A stretch of 64,000 bases of DNA. It comes from Sphingomonadales bacterium. Its GTDB lineage: Bacteria > Bacteroidota > Bacteroidia > UBA7662. Shown here piece by piece: positions 27,547 to 37,633 of the stretch. The notes under the pieces are model-generated. The model searched no databases. It saw only the letters and a program-made list of their open reading frames with translations, and was not told where the DNA came from. The stretch covers positions 19,529 through 83,528 of the forward strand of contig VHAX01000008.1 in the NCBI GenBank assembly GCA_016872215.1, read 5' to 3'. The translations under genes and the position numbers were made by a program. How positions within the stretch are numbered: the stretch's first letter is position 1; the number at the start of each line of letters is the position of its first letter.

Positions 27547-28422
27547 ATGGCTCGTACAGGCGATTGGAAAAAAAAATGGAGCACGCGCTACCGCTTGGTG
27601 GTGCTCGACGATGACTCCTTTGAGGAGCAGGCCTCTGTGAGCCTGTCGCGACTCAACCTGTTCGTCATCCTCAGCACGGCCATCATAGGTTTTGCTTTAC
27701 TAATTACTTCTCTGGTGGTGTTTACACCATTGCGCGAGTACATTCCGGGCTATGCCGACACAGGGCAGCGGTTGAAAATGTTGCGGTTGCTGGAAACGGT
27801 CGACTCTTTGGAGCAGTCAATGGCCGGGGCGGAAGTACGATGGAGGGGATTCTCGCAGGTTCTAGAGGGTAAGGTGCCCGTCGATTCTATGAGTCAGCAG
27901 CCTCGGCCCGACACCATTTTGATTTCGCAGGCGGCCAACGTGTTTGTACGCAGCACGGCCGATTCCTTGCTGCGAAAGTGGATTGAGCAGGATTTCAATG
28001 ATGCCCGCTTGTCGGATGTGAGTGGACAATTCCGATTTTTCGGGCAGAGCCTGTTTGAGCCCGTTGTCGGGCGGGTACATCGGCCTTTTAGTCCCGCCAA
28101 TCCGTCAGCGGGTCTCGAAATTGCCCTCACAGGTGAACAGCCGGTGCATGCCATGCTCGACGGACGGATTATTTTTCAAGGCTATTCCCTCTCAGACCTT
28201 TACGTAATAGTGGTTCAGCACCCTGGCAATGCCATCAGCAGCTACCGTAAATTACGCAAAACCTTGCGCAGGGCAGGAGAATCAGTCAAATCCGGTGATG
28301 TGTTGGGTCTGGCCGGTCGATCAGCAGGCGATTTCAATCAATCGGGTGACATTCCTACGATTTCGGTGCAATTGTGGCAGGACGGGAGCGCCCTCAACCC
28401 GGAATCTTTTTTAAATTATTGA
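27547..28422 (+). CDS. M23-like membrane protein with lost zinc site
   Basis: The 291-residue product has a short basic cytoplasmic start (MARTGDWKKKW), one membrane helix (about 40-62, VILSTAIIGFALLITSLVVF), a coiled region and a C-terminal M23 (lysostaphin/LytM) domain at about 185-290. The fold is recognisable in PVHAMLDGRIIFQG, VIVVQHPGNAIS and VKSGDVLGLAGRS, but the zinc ligands are missing: HxGxD is replaced by SAGLEI, YAHL by YRKL and HLHFE by ISVQL. It is therefore probably a non-catalytic LytM-type regulator or scaffold in the periplasm. The ATG at 27547 is preferred over one 21 bp upstream. The bactofilin gene follows by 23 bp, a pairing also seen in other bacteria that shape their wall. 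Confidence 0.85.
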   Translation: MARTGDWKKKWSTRYRLVVLDDDSFEEQASVSLSRLNLFVILSTAIIGFALLITSLVVFTPLREYIPGYADTGQRLKMLRLLETVDSLEQSMAGAEVRWRGFSQVLEGKVPVDSMSQQPRPDTILISQAANVFVRSTADSLLRKWIEQDFNDARLSDVSGQFRFFGQSLFEPVVGRVHRPFSPANPSAGLEIALTGEQPVHAMLDGRIIFQGYSLSDLYVIVVQHPGNAISSYRKLRKTLRRAGESVKSGDVLGLAGRSAGDFNQSGDIPTISVQLWQDGSALNPESFLNY

Positions 28423-28445
28423 CATTTTTTTTCTAACTTCCCCCA

Positions 28446-28832
28446 ATGATTAATCCGATAAAAAACATTGTTCAGGCCGGACAAAACCTAAATCTTCTTG
28501 TTGAAGGATCCAGTATTCAGGGTGACTTAAACGCTAATGGTGACGTTCGCATCGATGGCGAACTTATGGGCAGCATAAATTCCACAGGGCGCGTGGCTCT
28601 AGGTCCCAAGAGTAAGGTTACGGGAAACGTAATTTGTCAGTTTGCCGATGTGGGAGGCCATGTCGTGGGAAATGTCGAGGCCGCTGAATCACTCACTCTG
28701 CGTGCACATTGCCGCATTAACGGCGATATCAAAACGGCGCGACTCGTAGTGGAGGAGGGTGCACAATTCTCTGGTGTCTGTAGTATGCAGACAGCTGGGG
28801 TCGAGAAACTGCGAACGGTTCGGGAGGCATAG
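28446..28832 (+). CDS. Bactofilin (polymer-forming cytoskeletal protein)
   Basis: The 128-residue product is one bactofilin domain with a short unstructured start. The right-handed beta-helix repeats are visible: LLVEGSSIQGDLNANGDVRI, DGELMGSINSTGRVALGP, SKVTGNVICQFADVGGHV, NVEAAESLTLRAHCRINGDI and VVEEGAQFSGVC. Bactofilins polymerise without nucleotide on the cytosolic face of the membrane and position wall enzymes. Here the partner is probably the adjacent M23-like protein. The gene sits 19 bp before atpZ, so shape and ATP synthase genes may be co-transcribed. Confidence 0.92.
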   Translation: MINPIKNIVQAGQNLNLLVEGSSIQGDLNANGDVRIDGELMGSINSTGRVALGPKSKVTGNVICQFADVGGHVVGNVEAAESLTLRAHCRINGDIKTARLVVEEGAQFSGVCSMQTAGVEKLRTVREA

Positions 28833-28851
28833 GATCGATCCAAAAGGTCAT

Positions 28852-29205
28852 ATGATGGATGATTTGCCTACGCAGTCTGTACAGGAAGTTAAGTCTGATT
28901 TCCCATCCAAAAAACCGCAAAACAACTCACCCATTCGCGTTTGGGCCAAATTTTCGTCACTAGGCATACAATGGACCGTAATGCTTTTGTGCGCGGCATG
29001 GGTCGGTCTGAAATTAGACGACTGGGCGGGAACAAGCCGTCCCTATTTAACAGCTTTAACTAGTTTACTAGCCTTAATCGGGGTGTTTCGCTCGCTCCTG
29101 CGATCCCTTTCCGGTCTGGAAAATGTTGGAAAAAACCTTAGGCAACCCCTTGAAAAGTCGTCTGGTTCCGGGCAGAGATCAGATTGCGGAGGTTCATCCC
29201 TTTGA
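28852..29205 (+). CDS. atpZ: AtpZ/AtpI-family membrane protein
   Basis: The 117-residue product has a hydrophilic start and two membrane helices (about 38-56, WTVMLLCAAWVGLKLDDW; 63-82, LTALTSLLALIGVF), the layout of AtpZ/AtpI proteins. These assist assembly of the ATP synthase c-ring or Mg2+ movement in other bacteria. The ATG at 28852 is chosen over an upstream Met at 28759 that lies inside the bactofilin gene. It heads the ATP synthase block. The long polar C-terminus after the second helix is unusual but still in frame. Confidence 0.8.
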   Translation: MMDDLPTQSVQEVKSDFPSKKPQNNSPIRVWAKFSSLGIQWTVMLLCAAWVGLKLDDWAGTSRPYLTALTSLLALIGVFRSLLRSLSGLENVGKNLRQPLEKSSGSGQRSDCGGSSL

Positions 29206-29252
29206 TTTTGTGTACAGCAGAACTAAAATAACAACACAATTCCTGCTAATTA

Positions 29253-29672
29253 ATGCCAATCTCAACCAAGAGCAACAGCCATTTCAGGTTTTGGATCATG
29301 TATCTGGTGGTGGTCGGGGTATGTATTCTCTTTTTGGAGTGGGGTCATGCTGTGAAGAAATGGAACGGATTGGATCAGGCAAAACTTATATGGAAGACCC
29401 AAGCCTCTTTAGTGGGTGGATTGTTTCTTTTTCTGTATCCTTTACGCAAGGTAATGGGATCGCGATACGAGGTAGCTAAAGTCCCCATTTCTCTGGTATT
29501 CCTGACCATTCACTTTATTCTTAGCCTGTTCCTGATCGCGTTTTTTTACAAACGGGAGGGCAGCCTGTCCCCGGGATTTTTGTTTTCATTTGCGCTTTTT
29601 TTTCTGATTTTTTTTGGGGTGCTATTGTTCGGGATTTTCTCTATCTTGCGACCGATTTCGAAATCAACATAA
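29253..29672 (+). CDS. Four-helix membrane protein in the atp operon
   Basis: The 139-residue product has four predicted membrane helices (about 15-33, 49-64, 78-97 and 107-131) and no recognised enzymatic motif. It fits the place where an AtpI-like subunit is often found, between atpZ and atpB. Its stop codon abuts the atpB start (TAA then ATG), so it is almost certainly co-translated with atpB. I do not recognise a family with confidence; AtpI-like is the best guess. Confidence 0.6.
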   Translation: MPISTKSNSHFRFWIMYLVVVGVCILFLEWGHAVKKWNGLDQAKLIWKTQASLVGGLFLFLYPLRKVMGSRYEVAKVPISLVFLTIHFILSLFLIAFFYKREGSLSPGFLFSFALFFLIFFGVLLFGIFSILRPISKST

Positions 29673-30782
29673 ATGCGGTATACGCTTCAAAAACACGTGA
29701 AATTTGTTAAGCTGTTAAGCCAAAACCTGAGTAAATCAAATTTTTCGCTGCTTTCCCTGTTTTTGTTTGTTGTTTTTGCATCATCTGCTGCGCTCGCCTC
29801 TGAAACCGCAACTCTTAAAGATTCAACTTCTACTGAAGAGGAATTTAACCCGGTTACCACCATTCTGCATCACGTGCTCGACAACCACGACTGGCATTTG
29901 TTTGATATGCCAGATCACGATGGCACTACACATCCCGTTTCACTCCCACTCCCCATCATCTTATATAGTGAAGGTCAATTTGACATATTTATGTCGAGCC
30001 AATTCGAGCATGGGCATGCCCACGTGAATAGGGGTGAACGTGAATACGCGATGGATGAACACGGGAATATCACAGATCTTGCGGGGCATTCCGTTTTGGA
30101 TTTTTCCGTCACTAAAAATGTAGCCTCCATGTTGGTGGCTATTCTGTTGTTGCTTTTGATTTTCACACGGGGCGCCAAATCTTATGAAGGGAGTCACAGC
30201 AAGCCGGTGGGATTAGCCAAAGTGGTAGAGCCCCTCGTCTTATTCGTGCGCGATGACATCGCTATCCCCAATATTGGTCACCACTACAAACGATACCTGC
30301 CTTTCCTGTTGACCTCTTTCTTCTTTATTTGGATCAACAACTTGCTGGGACTCATTCCTTCTGGTGCCAACTTCACGGGAAATATAAGCGTTACAGCCAC
30401 ATTGGCCGTTTTTACCCTTCTAATCACCAACTTCAGCGGCACCAAAACCTATTGGGGTCATGTATTCACGCCGCATGTCCCCATGTGGCTCTACCCCATC
30501 ATGATACCCGTTGAGATGGTTGGCATAGTGGCCAAGCCCATTGCCCTGATGATTCGTCTTTTTGCCAACATCACGGCCGGGCACATCATTATTTTGAGTC
30601 TGGTCTCCCTCATTTTCATTTTCAAAAGCCTGCTCATTGCCCCGGTATCCCTGGCGTTTGTGCTCTTTATATCATGCATCGAACTACTGGTCGCTGCCCT
30701 GCAGGCCTATGTTTTTACCCTACTTTCGGCTCTGTTCATTGGTCTTGCCTTGGAGGAGCCGCATACCGAAGCAAATCATTAA
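29673..30782 (+). CDS. atpB: ATP synthase F0 subunit a
   Basis: The 369-residue product has a Bacteroidota-type long N-terminus: a signal-like segment (LLSLFLFVVFASSAALA), then about 110 polar, His-rich residues before the membrane part. The helices include FLLTSFFFIWINNLLGLIPSG and the half-channel helix ALMIRLFANITAGHIIILSL with the essential Arg. The protein forms the proton path next to the c-ring. The long N-terminus accounts for its length over the E. coli protein (271 residues). Part of atpB-E-F-H-A-G; the gap to atpE is 34 bp. Confidence 0.95.
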   Translation: MRYTLQKHVKFVKLLSQNLSKSNFSLLSLFLFVVFASSAALASETATLKDSTSTEEEFNPVTTILHHVLDNHDWHLFDMPDHDGTTHPVSLPLPIILYSEGQFDIFMSSQFEHGHAHVNRGEREYAMDEHGNITDLAGHSVLDFSVTKNVASMLVAILLLLLIFTRGAKSYEGSHSKPVGLAKVVEPLVLFVRDDIAIPNIGHHYKRYLPFLLTSFFFIWINNLLGLIPSGANFTGNISVTATLAVFTLLITNFSGTKTYWGHVFTPHVPMWLYPIMIPVEMVGIVAKPIALMIRLFANITAGHIIILSLVSLIFIFKSLLIAPVSLAFVLFISCIELLVAALQAYVFTLLSALFIGLALEEPHTEANH

Positions 30783-30804
30783 ATCTCATTTCCTTTAACC
30801 CTAA

Positions 30805-31029
<225 letters not shown>

Positions 31030-31101
31030 TCATCAATTCTAAGAGTGGTTAAGGACTGCTCGCCCGGTCCGAATGAGTCTATAATATAAATCTGTCTAAA
31101 T

Positions 31102-31599
31102 ATGAATGAGCTTATAGAGCCCAGTCTTGGTCTGATTGTTTGGACCAGTGTCTCGTTTTTGATCCTGATGTTTGTTCTGCGTAAATTCGCGTGGAAACCC
31201 ATTTTGGATGCAGTAGATGAGCGCGACCAAAAGATTTCCAAAGCCATTCAAGCGGCTGAGGAGGCTCGTCGAGAGGTGGGTAGTTTGGCAGGTGAGCGCG
31301 ACAGGCTGTTGGCCGACATCAAAGACGAGCGCGATAAAATCATGGCGGATGCTGCTAAGACCCGCGATTTTATCGTATCGGAGGCCAAAACTAAAGCCGC
31401 TGAAGAAACAGCCAGAATGCTGGGGATAGCCCGTGAAGCGATTCACAACGAGCGGAATGCCGCAGTAACTGAGGTCAGAAACATGGCCGCCAAACTGGCG
31501 ATTGATGTGGCCGAGAAAGTTTTAGGCAGGCATTTCGCCGACCAGGCCCGTCAGGAGGAATTTGTGCGCAGCGAAATGGACAAAATCAAACTCAACTAA
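31102..31599 (+). CDS. atpF: ATP synthase F0 subunit b
   Basis: The 165-residue product has an N-terminal membrane helix (IEPSLGLIVWTSVSFLILMF) followed by a long charged coiled-coil region (about 30-165) that forms the peripheral stalk. RKFAWKPI after the helix is the usual start of the stalk. Its gap to atpH is 9 bp. Normal length for the family. Confidence 0.93.
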   Translation: MNELIEPSLGLIVWTSVSFLILMFVLRKFAWKPILDAVDERDQKISKAIQAAEEARREVGSLAGERDRLLADIKDERDKIMADAAKTRDFIVSEAKTKAAEETARMLGIAREAIHNERNAAVTEVRNMAAKLAIDVAEKVLGRHFADQARQEEFVRSEMDKIKLN

Positions 31600-31608
31600 G
31601 CATTAACC

Positions 31609-32166
31609 ATGGCAGATATTCGCGTTGCCCAGCGTTATGCCGCCTCGCTTATGCGGTTGTCTACCGAGCGCAGTAGGCTGGAAGAGGTTTACCGTGATAT
31701 GGAATTCTTAGGGAATGCCATATCGGGCAGCCGTGAATTGCTGGTTATGTTTCGCAGCCCGGTAACCCGTCCCGAATCAAAATCGTCCGTAGTGGATGCG
31801 CTGTATTCAGGTAAAGCAGATCCGCTCACCACTGCATTCCTCCGCCTCGTAATCAAGAAAAAGCGGGAAGCAGTTATACCTGGTATGGTTCAGAGTTTTG
31901 CTCGAATGTATCGCGCCCACAAAGGCATCGTACGAGCCCGATTGGAGACTGCTGTGGAATGGCCACCTAATCTGATTGCCGAAGTGTCCGCCATAGTGGC
32001 CCGACAGACAGGGTTGACGGTTGAACTCAGTACAACCATCAATACCGAGATCATGGCAGGTTTTGTTATTCAGGTGGAAGATCGTCGCTACGAACGCAGT
32101 GTGGCTCGTTCCCTCCAGGAAATCAGGCACTTATTTTCCGACAACCTCTACATCAAAAAATATTAA
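31609..32166 (+). CDS. atpH: ATP synthase F1 subunit delta
   Basis: The 185-residue product is the OSCP/delta subunit that joins the stalk to F1. Markers are VAQRYAASLMRLS at the start and ETAVEWPPNLIAEVSAIVARQTG with the C-terminal strand ITMAGFVIQVEDRRYERSV-type motif (here INTEIMAGFVIQVEDRRY). The gap to atpA is 3 bp. Confidence 0.92.
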   Translation: MADIRVAQRYAASLMRLSTERSRLEEVYRDMEFLGNAISGSRELLVMFRSPVTRPESKSSVVDALYSGKADPLTTAFLRLVIKKKREAVIPGMVQSFARMYRAHKGIVRARLETAVEWPPNLIAEVSAIVARQTGLTVELSTTINTEIMAGFVIQVEDRRYERSVARSLQEIRHLFSDNLYIKKY

Positions 32167-32169
32167 GAA

Positions 32170-33747
32170 ATGGCACATATCAAGCCAGATGAGATTTCAG
32201 CGATTCTCAAAGAGCAACTTTCAGGTTACAAATCAGCCGCTGAGCTGGAAGAAGTAGGAACGGTGGTTCAGGTGGGTGATGGTATCGCCCGTTTGTATGG
32301 CCTCACACGCGTTCAGTCGGGCGAACTTGTGGAGTTCGACCAGGGCGTTCGCGGTGTGGTGCTGAACCTTGAGGAAGACAATGTAGGGGTCGTTCTTTTG
32401 GGCTCGGCTGAGGGTATTAAAGAGGGTGACACAGCCCGGAGAACAGGTTTAATCGCCTCCATTAAAGTGGGTGAAGGCATGCTGGGTCGCGTGGTGAATA
32501 CCTTGGGTCAACCCATCGATGGTCGGGGTGTGATAGAAGGCGAATTATTTGAAATGCCGATTGAAAGAAAAGCCCCCGGGGTTATCTTCCGACAGCCTGT
32601 GCACGAACCCTTGCAAACAGGTGTCAAGGCAATCGACTCTATGATTCCGGTGGGTCGTGGGCAGCGAGAGCTGATTATTGGTGACCGCCAGACGGGAAAG
32701 ACTGCCATCGCTATCGATACCATCATCAACCAGAAAGAATTCTACGATGCGGGTAAACCCGTTTATTGTATCTACGTGGCAGTCGGTCAGAAGGCCTCCA
32801 ACGTGGCACAAATTGCCAAGATTCTCGAGGAAAAGGGCGCCTTGGCCTACACGGTAATCGTAGCAGCCTTCGCCTCCGATCCCGCACCCCTGCAATTCTA
32901 TGCACCTATGGCCGGTGCGGCGGTGGGTGAGTTCTTCCGCGATACAGGTCGTCCGGCCCTGATCATCTATGATGATTTGTCGAAACAGGCTGTGGCCTAC
33001 CGTGAAGTTTCCCTCTTGTTGCGTCGCCCTCCAGGACGCGAAGCCTATCCGGGCGATGTATTCTACCTGCACAGCCGCCTGCTCGAGCGTGCTTGTAAAC
33101 TCAACTACAACGACGACATCATTGCCGAAATGAACGATTTGCCGGCTTCTCTAAAGGGCAGAACCAAAGGAGGCGGATCACTTACAGCCCTGCCGATCAT
33201 TGAAACACAGGCGGGCGACGTTTCGGCCTATATTCCAACGAATGTAATTTCGATTACAGACGGACAAATATTTCTGGAGTCGAACCTCTTCAACGCCGGT
33301 GTTCGTCCGGCCATCAACGTGGGGATTTCTGTTTCCCGTGTAGGGGGCAACGCCCAAATCAAGTCGATGAAAAAGGTGGCGGGCACGCTCAAACTCGACC
33401 AGGCTCAGTACAGGGAGTTGGAGGCTTTTGCGAAGTTCGGTTCCGACCTTGATGCGGCCACAAAAGCCGTACTCGATAAAGGTTCGCGCAACGTGGAAAT
33501 TCTCAAGCAACCCCAATATGCACCTTTTAGGGTTGAAGAGCAGATTGCAATTCTGTATCTGGGCACCAAAGGCATTCTCATGGATGTGCCCATAAATCGG
33601 GTGAAAGAATTTGAATCGAAATTCCTCGACCTCATGAGGGGCTCGCAGCAGGAAACGCTCGACGCCCTCAGAGTTGGAAAATATGATGATTCGCTCACTG
33701 CGGTGCTCGAAAAGGTGGCCAAAGACCTGAAATTACAGTTCATCTAA
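32170..33747 (+). CDS. atpA: ATP synthase F1 subunit alpha
   Basis: The 525-residue product has the nucleotide-binding P-loop GDRQTGKT (about residue 170) and the arginine-finger block [34 protein letters not shown] is the expected helical stretch after it. It lines the non-catalytic sites of F1. Complete and of normal length. Confidence 0.96.
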   Translation: MAHIKPDEISAILKEQLSGYKSAAELEEVGTVVQVGDGIARLYGLTRVQSGELVEFDQGVRGVVLNLEEDNVGVVLLGSAEGIKEGDTARRTGLIASIKVGEGMLGRVVNTLGQPIDGRGVIEGELFEMPIERKAPGVIFRQPVHEPLQTGVKAIDSMIPVGRGQRELIIGDRQTGKTAIAIDTIINQKEFYDAGKPVYCIYVAVGQKASNVAQIAKILEEKGALAYTVIVAAFASDPAPLQFYAPMAGAAVGEFFRDTGRPALIIYDDLSKQAVAYREVSLLLRRPPGREAYPGDVFYLHSRLLERACKLNYNDDIIAEMNDLPASLKGRTKGGGSLTALPIIETQAGDVSAYIPTNVISITDGQIFLESNLFNAGVRPAINVGISVSRVGGNAQIKSMKKVAGTLKLDQAQYRELEAFAKFGSDLDAATKAVLDKGSRNVEILKQPQYAPFRVEEQIAILYLGTKGILMDVPINRVKEFESKFLDLMRGSQQETLDALRVGKYDDSLTAVLEKVAKDLKLQFI

Positions 33748-33761
33748 AGATAAGCGACGGA

Positions 33762-34646
33762 ATGCCTAACCTCAAGGAAGTTCGTGTTCGGATCGGTTCG
33801 GTAATCTCGACACAGCAGATTACCAAGGCTATGAAAATGGTGTCGGCGAGTAAATTGCGCCGTGCCCAGACATCCATTCAACAGCTCCGGCCCTACACCA
33901 GGAAGTTGTCGGCCGTTATCGACAACCTAAACGCCAGTCTTGAGGGGGAAATCGAATTACCTTTGGCTACTGATCGTCAGGTGCAACACCTTGCGGTAGT
34001 GGTGGTCACGAGCGACAAAGGCCTGTGTGGTGGTTTCAACGCCAATCTGATCAAAACCGCACGAAAAATTATCCAGAACTTCCAGAAACAATCAGGTGGA
34101 AAGGGTATGTGCACGGTCATTCCAGTGGGAAAAAAGGGAATGGACTTTTTCCGTAAATCAGACCTGCGGATTGACACTCGTTTTGTTGGCCTCATACAGC
34201 GCCCCTCGTTTGATCAATCGGCCACCCTGGGCACTGCCTTGATGGATGACTTCCTAAATGGCATCTATGATTCTGTTCAAGTGGTGTATAGCGAATTCAA
34301 GAACCCCGTGATTCAATATTATCGTGCGCATACTTTTCTTCCTATGGTGCAGGATTCGGGAGAAACTAGTTCTGATAAGAAGCGTACCGATTATATTTTG
34401 GAGCCCAATGCGGCCCAAATCATTGCCGAGATGATTCCAGCCTACCTGCGTCTTTCCCTGCACCGTGCTATTCTGGATACCAATGCCTCTGAACATGGTG
34501 CGCGGATGACATCGATGGACAAAGCCACCGAGAACGCGGGTGAACTGCTGAAGGGATTGAAATTGCAATACAACCGCGCCCGTCAGGCGGCCATCACCAC
34601 CGAAATCACCGAGATTGTAGGGGGTGCAGCGGCATTAGTCGGGTAA
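33762..34646 (+). CDS. atpG: ATP synthase F1 subunit gamma
   Basis: The 294-residue central-stalk subunit begins with the expected coiled-coil (RVRIGSVISTQQITKAMKMV) and ends with the partner helix (MDKATENAGELLKGLKLQYN, then ITTEITEIVGGAAAL). SDKGLCGGFN is the family signature. The operon ends here; genes for the beta and epsilon subunits (atpD, atpC) are not in this window, as is usual in Bacteroidota. Confidence 0.95.
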   Translation: MPNLKEVRVRIGSVISTQQITKAMKMVSASKLRRAQTSIQQLRPYTRKLSAVIDNLNASLEGEIELPLATDRQVQHLAVVVVTSDKGLCGGFNANLIKTARKIIQNFQKQSGGKGMCTVIPVGKKGMDFFRKSDLRIDTRFVGLIQRPSFDQSATLGTALMDDFLNGIYDSVQVVYSEFKNPVIQYYRAHTFLPMVQDSGETSSDKKRTDYILEPNAAQIIAEMIPAYLRLSLHRAILDTNASEHGARMTSMDKATENAGELLKGLKLQYNRARQAAITTEITEIVGGAAALVG

Positions 34647-34881
34647 CGTTTCGTTTCCCGTTAGCGACCCACTCCGGGGGCTGGATTTTTGAAATCACTT
34701 TTTTTGGTGAGCGGGGTTTCCCTGTATGTTTTCCATATTTGCCCCGTCGAACAAAGTGATTTAATAGATTTTGTATTGAATTTCTGATTGGAAATCCGGT
34801 CTTAACCCTTTGTTTTGCGAAAAAAAACCAGTGCTCTACATCTCGGAAACATCTCCACGTTCGTTCGGTCCGCCTTCATTG

Positions 34882-37521
34882 ATGAAGCATACATTTAATT
34901 TGTCGATATGGTTCTTCCTTTGTTTCTGTGTTGCTTTCTTACCCGATACAGTCGCGCAATCCAAACGAAGAAATTCCGACAAACAGCCGGAATTCGCAAA
35001 AACAGCCGCGGATTCAAGTATAAAGCGGGAGAAGGGTATAGAAGACAAAATCAAGGCCTGCAGGAAGTTTGAGGGGTTGTTTATCGTCTATCAGGACACT
35101 ACCGATGGAAAGTTGTTTCTTCTGGTGAAAGGCGAGCAGCTGAATCGCGACTACATCTACTGGAGTTACGCTGAAAACGGACCAGTGGGTGCCGGCATGA
35201 ATAGAGGGTCTTTTCGCTACAATGAACTGATCCGATTGCGCAAATATTTTGACCGGATCGATTTTGAGCTCGTCAACAACCGCTACTATTTTGATCCGGT
35301 AAATCCCCTCAGCCGTAGCGCGGAGGCTAATATTAGTCACGCCCTACTATTGTCCGAAAAAATTGTAGCGCGCGACGACAGTACCAATCGCTATCTGATT
35401 GAGGCAGGCAATTTGTATATCGATGAGAAATTAGATCGCGTACGTCCGCCCAGAACTGATGGTGCGCCGGCAGGTGTTTTGGGAAACCTCAATAAGGGAA
35501 AGTCACGCGTTTTATCGATTCGGAATTACCCCAGGAACACCGATGTGGTGGTGGAACTGGTCTATGACAACCTCGGTTCTTCTTCCACAGGATCCGACGT
35601 GGCCGATAGCCGTTCCGTGTCAGTTCGGCTTCAGCACACCTTCCTCGAGGCTCCGTCGGGCGACTACAAGCCACGCCGCGATGACCCACGAATCGGGTTT
35701 TTTCTCACCCAGTTTGATGATATGACATCAACCGAATCGGTCAACTACCGCGATTTTATCAATCGATGGCACCTGGTCAAAAAGAACCCGGAACTGAAAA
35801 TCAGCGAACCGGTGGAACCCATTGTTTGGTGGATAGAGAACACCACTCCATTCGAATATCGCCCCATCATCCGCAAAGCCGCACTTCAGTGGAATTTGGC
35901 ATTTGAACAAGCCGGGTTCCGCAATGCCATGGAAATCCGGGAGCAGCCTGATACGGCCGATTGGGATGCGGGCGATCTGCGCTACAACGTGCTCAGGTGG
36001 ACCTCCTCGCCATTTCCACCCTTCGGAGGCTATGGCCCCAGTTTTGTGGATCCACGGTCGGGACAAATCCTGGGCGCCGACATCATGCTCGAACAGGTAT
36101 TCGTGCTGAACAGACTGAAGCAGTCGGATTTGTTTGGCCAATCAGCCGGGGCCGGGGCAAGCCATCAATTGAATGACGGACACTACATGCATCGAACGCA
36201 TGATGGTCGTCCTGCCGGATGTGATTTCGGCCGGTCGCTGCACCAACAAATCATGATGGGCTGGCAGGCGATTGAAGGATTGGGGGGCAACGACACACGT
36301 AAAAAGCAGTATCTGGAGGAGTCGCTTTATTATTTGGTGATGCATGAATTGGGGCACACCCTTGGGCTTAACCACAATATGCGCGCGAGTCAGCTCCACG
36401 ATCCGGGCGATATCCACAACGCTGAGCGTACCCGTGCCATTGGCCTGTTGGGATCGGTTATGGACTACCCCGCAGTTAATTTGCATGTCGACACAGCCAG
36501 GCAGGGACAGTATTTCACCACAAGGCCGGGGCCATACGACCTATGGGCCATAGAATATGGCTACTCAACTGCATTGCCCGATTCTGCCGCGGAAGTGGGT
36601 CGGCTCATGAGCATTGCAGCCCGGAGTACCCAAAGGGAATTGGCTTTTGGCAACGATGCCGATGACATGCGTTCACCGGGAAAGGGTATAGATCCGCGTA
36701 TTAATGTTGGGGATCTGAGTTCAGATGCCATACAATATGCCGCCGATCGCCTGGCATTGGTTAGGCAGTTGACCAGCGGATTGATGCTCAAGCAACGCGA
36801 GCGGGGGGAGTCACACCAGAAATTGGTTCAGGCCTACTCCATTTTGGGGACGGAAATGGCTCAGACCGCCTCTGTGCTGAGTCGCTACATCGGGGGTGTA
36901 TACATCGACCGTGCTTTCGTAGGCCAGGAAGGGGCTGGTCGTCCTTACAGCCCGGTTCCTGTGTCGGATCAGAAAAAGGCGTTGGACATCATTTGTGTTC
37001 AGCTATTGGGTCCTGATGCATTTCAGCAAGTTGATTCCTTGTATGCCTATCTGCAGATCCAGCGCAGGGGGTTCAACTTCTTCTCGCAGACAGAGGATCC
37101 GAAAATTCACCAGAGGGTTTGGTCGATACAAAAGGCAGCCCTCGATCACCTGCTTCACCCAACAACTATGCAGCGGCTTGAGGACAGTCGATCCTATGGC
37201 AGCGAATGGGGCGGTGCCGATGTACTGGCCAGGATCACTAAATCGGTATATCGCGATGAACCGTTCCGACTCAATACGTTTCGGCAAAATTTGCAGATGG
37301 AGTATTTGTTGATGCTTATTGAGGTGGCTCGCCCCATTGGCATGATGGGTGGTATACAGGGGCCGCGCTATGGGCAGTTGGCCCGTTCGGCAGCTTTGGC
37401 TGAGCTCCTCCGTCTTAGGAAAGAACTCACCCGTCAGGCTGAGCAAGAACCACTTGCGTTGAAAGGACATTTTGAGGTGCTCAGGTATCGGGTGAGCCGC
37501 GCATTGGATCCCCGGAATTAG
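34882..37521 (+). CDS. Metzincin-type zinc metalloprotease (DUF5117/DUF5118 family), exported
   Basis: The 879-residue product begins at the ATG at 34882 with a signal peptide (IWFFLCFCVAFLPDTVAQ); upstream codons are not signal-like. The N-terminal half has the DUF5118/DUF5117 beta regions (KFEGLFIVYQDTTDGKLFLLV, then RVLSIRNYPRNTDVVVEL). The catalytic motif HELGHTLGLNHN (about residue 490) with SVMDYPAVN as the Met-turn defines a metzincin. The last part (DUF4953-like) is helical and ends EVLRYRVSRAL. Its substrate is unknown; such proteins are common in Bacteroidota periplasm or surface. It stands alone: 235 bp from atpG and 112 bp from coxB. Confidence 0.87.
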   Translation: MKHTFNLSIWFFLCFCVAFLPDTVAQSKRRNSDKQPEFAKTAADSSIKREKGIEDKIKACRKFEGLFIVYQDTTDGKLFLLVKGEQLNRDYIYWSYAENGPVGAGMNRGSFRYNELIRLRKYFDRIDFELVNNRYYFDPVNPLSRSAEANISHALLLSEKIVARDDSTNRYLIEAGNLYIDEKLDRVRPPRTDGAPAGVLGNLNKGKSRVLSIRNYPRNTDVVVELVYDNLGSSSTGSDVADSRSVSVRLQHTFLEAPSGDYKPRRDDPRIGFFLTQFDDMTSTESVNYRDFINRWHLVKKNPELKISEPVEPIVWWIENTTPFEYRPIIRKAALQWNLAFEQAGFRNAMEIREQPDTADWDAGDLRYNVLRWTSSPFPPFGGYGPSFVDPRSGQILGADIMLEQVFVLNRLKQSDLFGQSAGAGASHQLNDGHYMHRTHDGRPAGCDFGRSLHQQIMMGWQAIEGLGGNDTRKKQYLEESLYYLVMHELGHTLGLNHNMRASQLHDPGDIHNAERTRAIGLLGSVMDYPAVNLHVDTARQGQYFTTRPGPYDLWAIEYGYSTALPDSAAEVGRLMSIAARSTQRELAFGNDADDMRSPGKGIDPRINVGDLSSDAIQYAADRLALVRQLTSGLMLKQRERGESHQKLVQAYSILGTEMAQTASVLSRYIGGVYIDRAFVGQEGAGRPYSPVPVSDQKKALDIICVQLLGPDAFQQVDSLYAYLQIQRRGFNFFSQTEDPKIHQRVWSIQKAALDHLLHPTTMQRLEDSRSYGSEWGGADVLARITKSVYRDEPFRLNTFRQNLQMEYLLMLIEVARPIGMMGGIQGPRYGQLARSAALAELLRLRKELTRQAEQEPLALKGHFEVLRYRVSRALDPRN

Positions 37522-37633
37522 TCATTTTTTTTGCTTTTTTCGTCTGTTTTTCGGGCTGATTCATTGAGCCTTTATAGTATATTCGCATCGAGTTTTACAC
37601 CCGTTTTTATACTTTGTTAAATAGCTCAAACGC

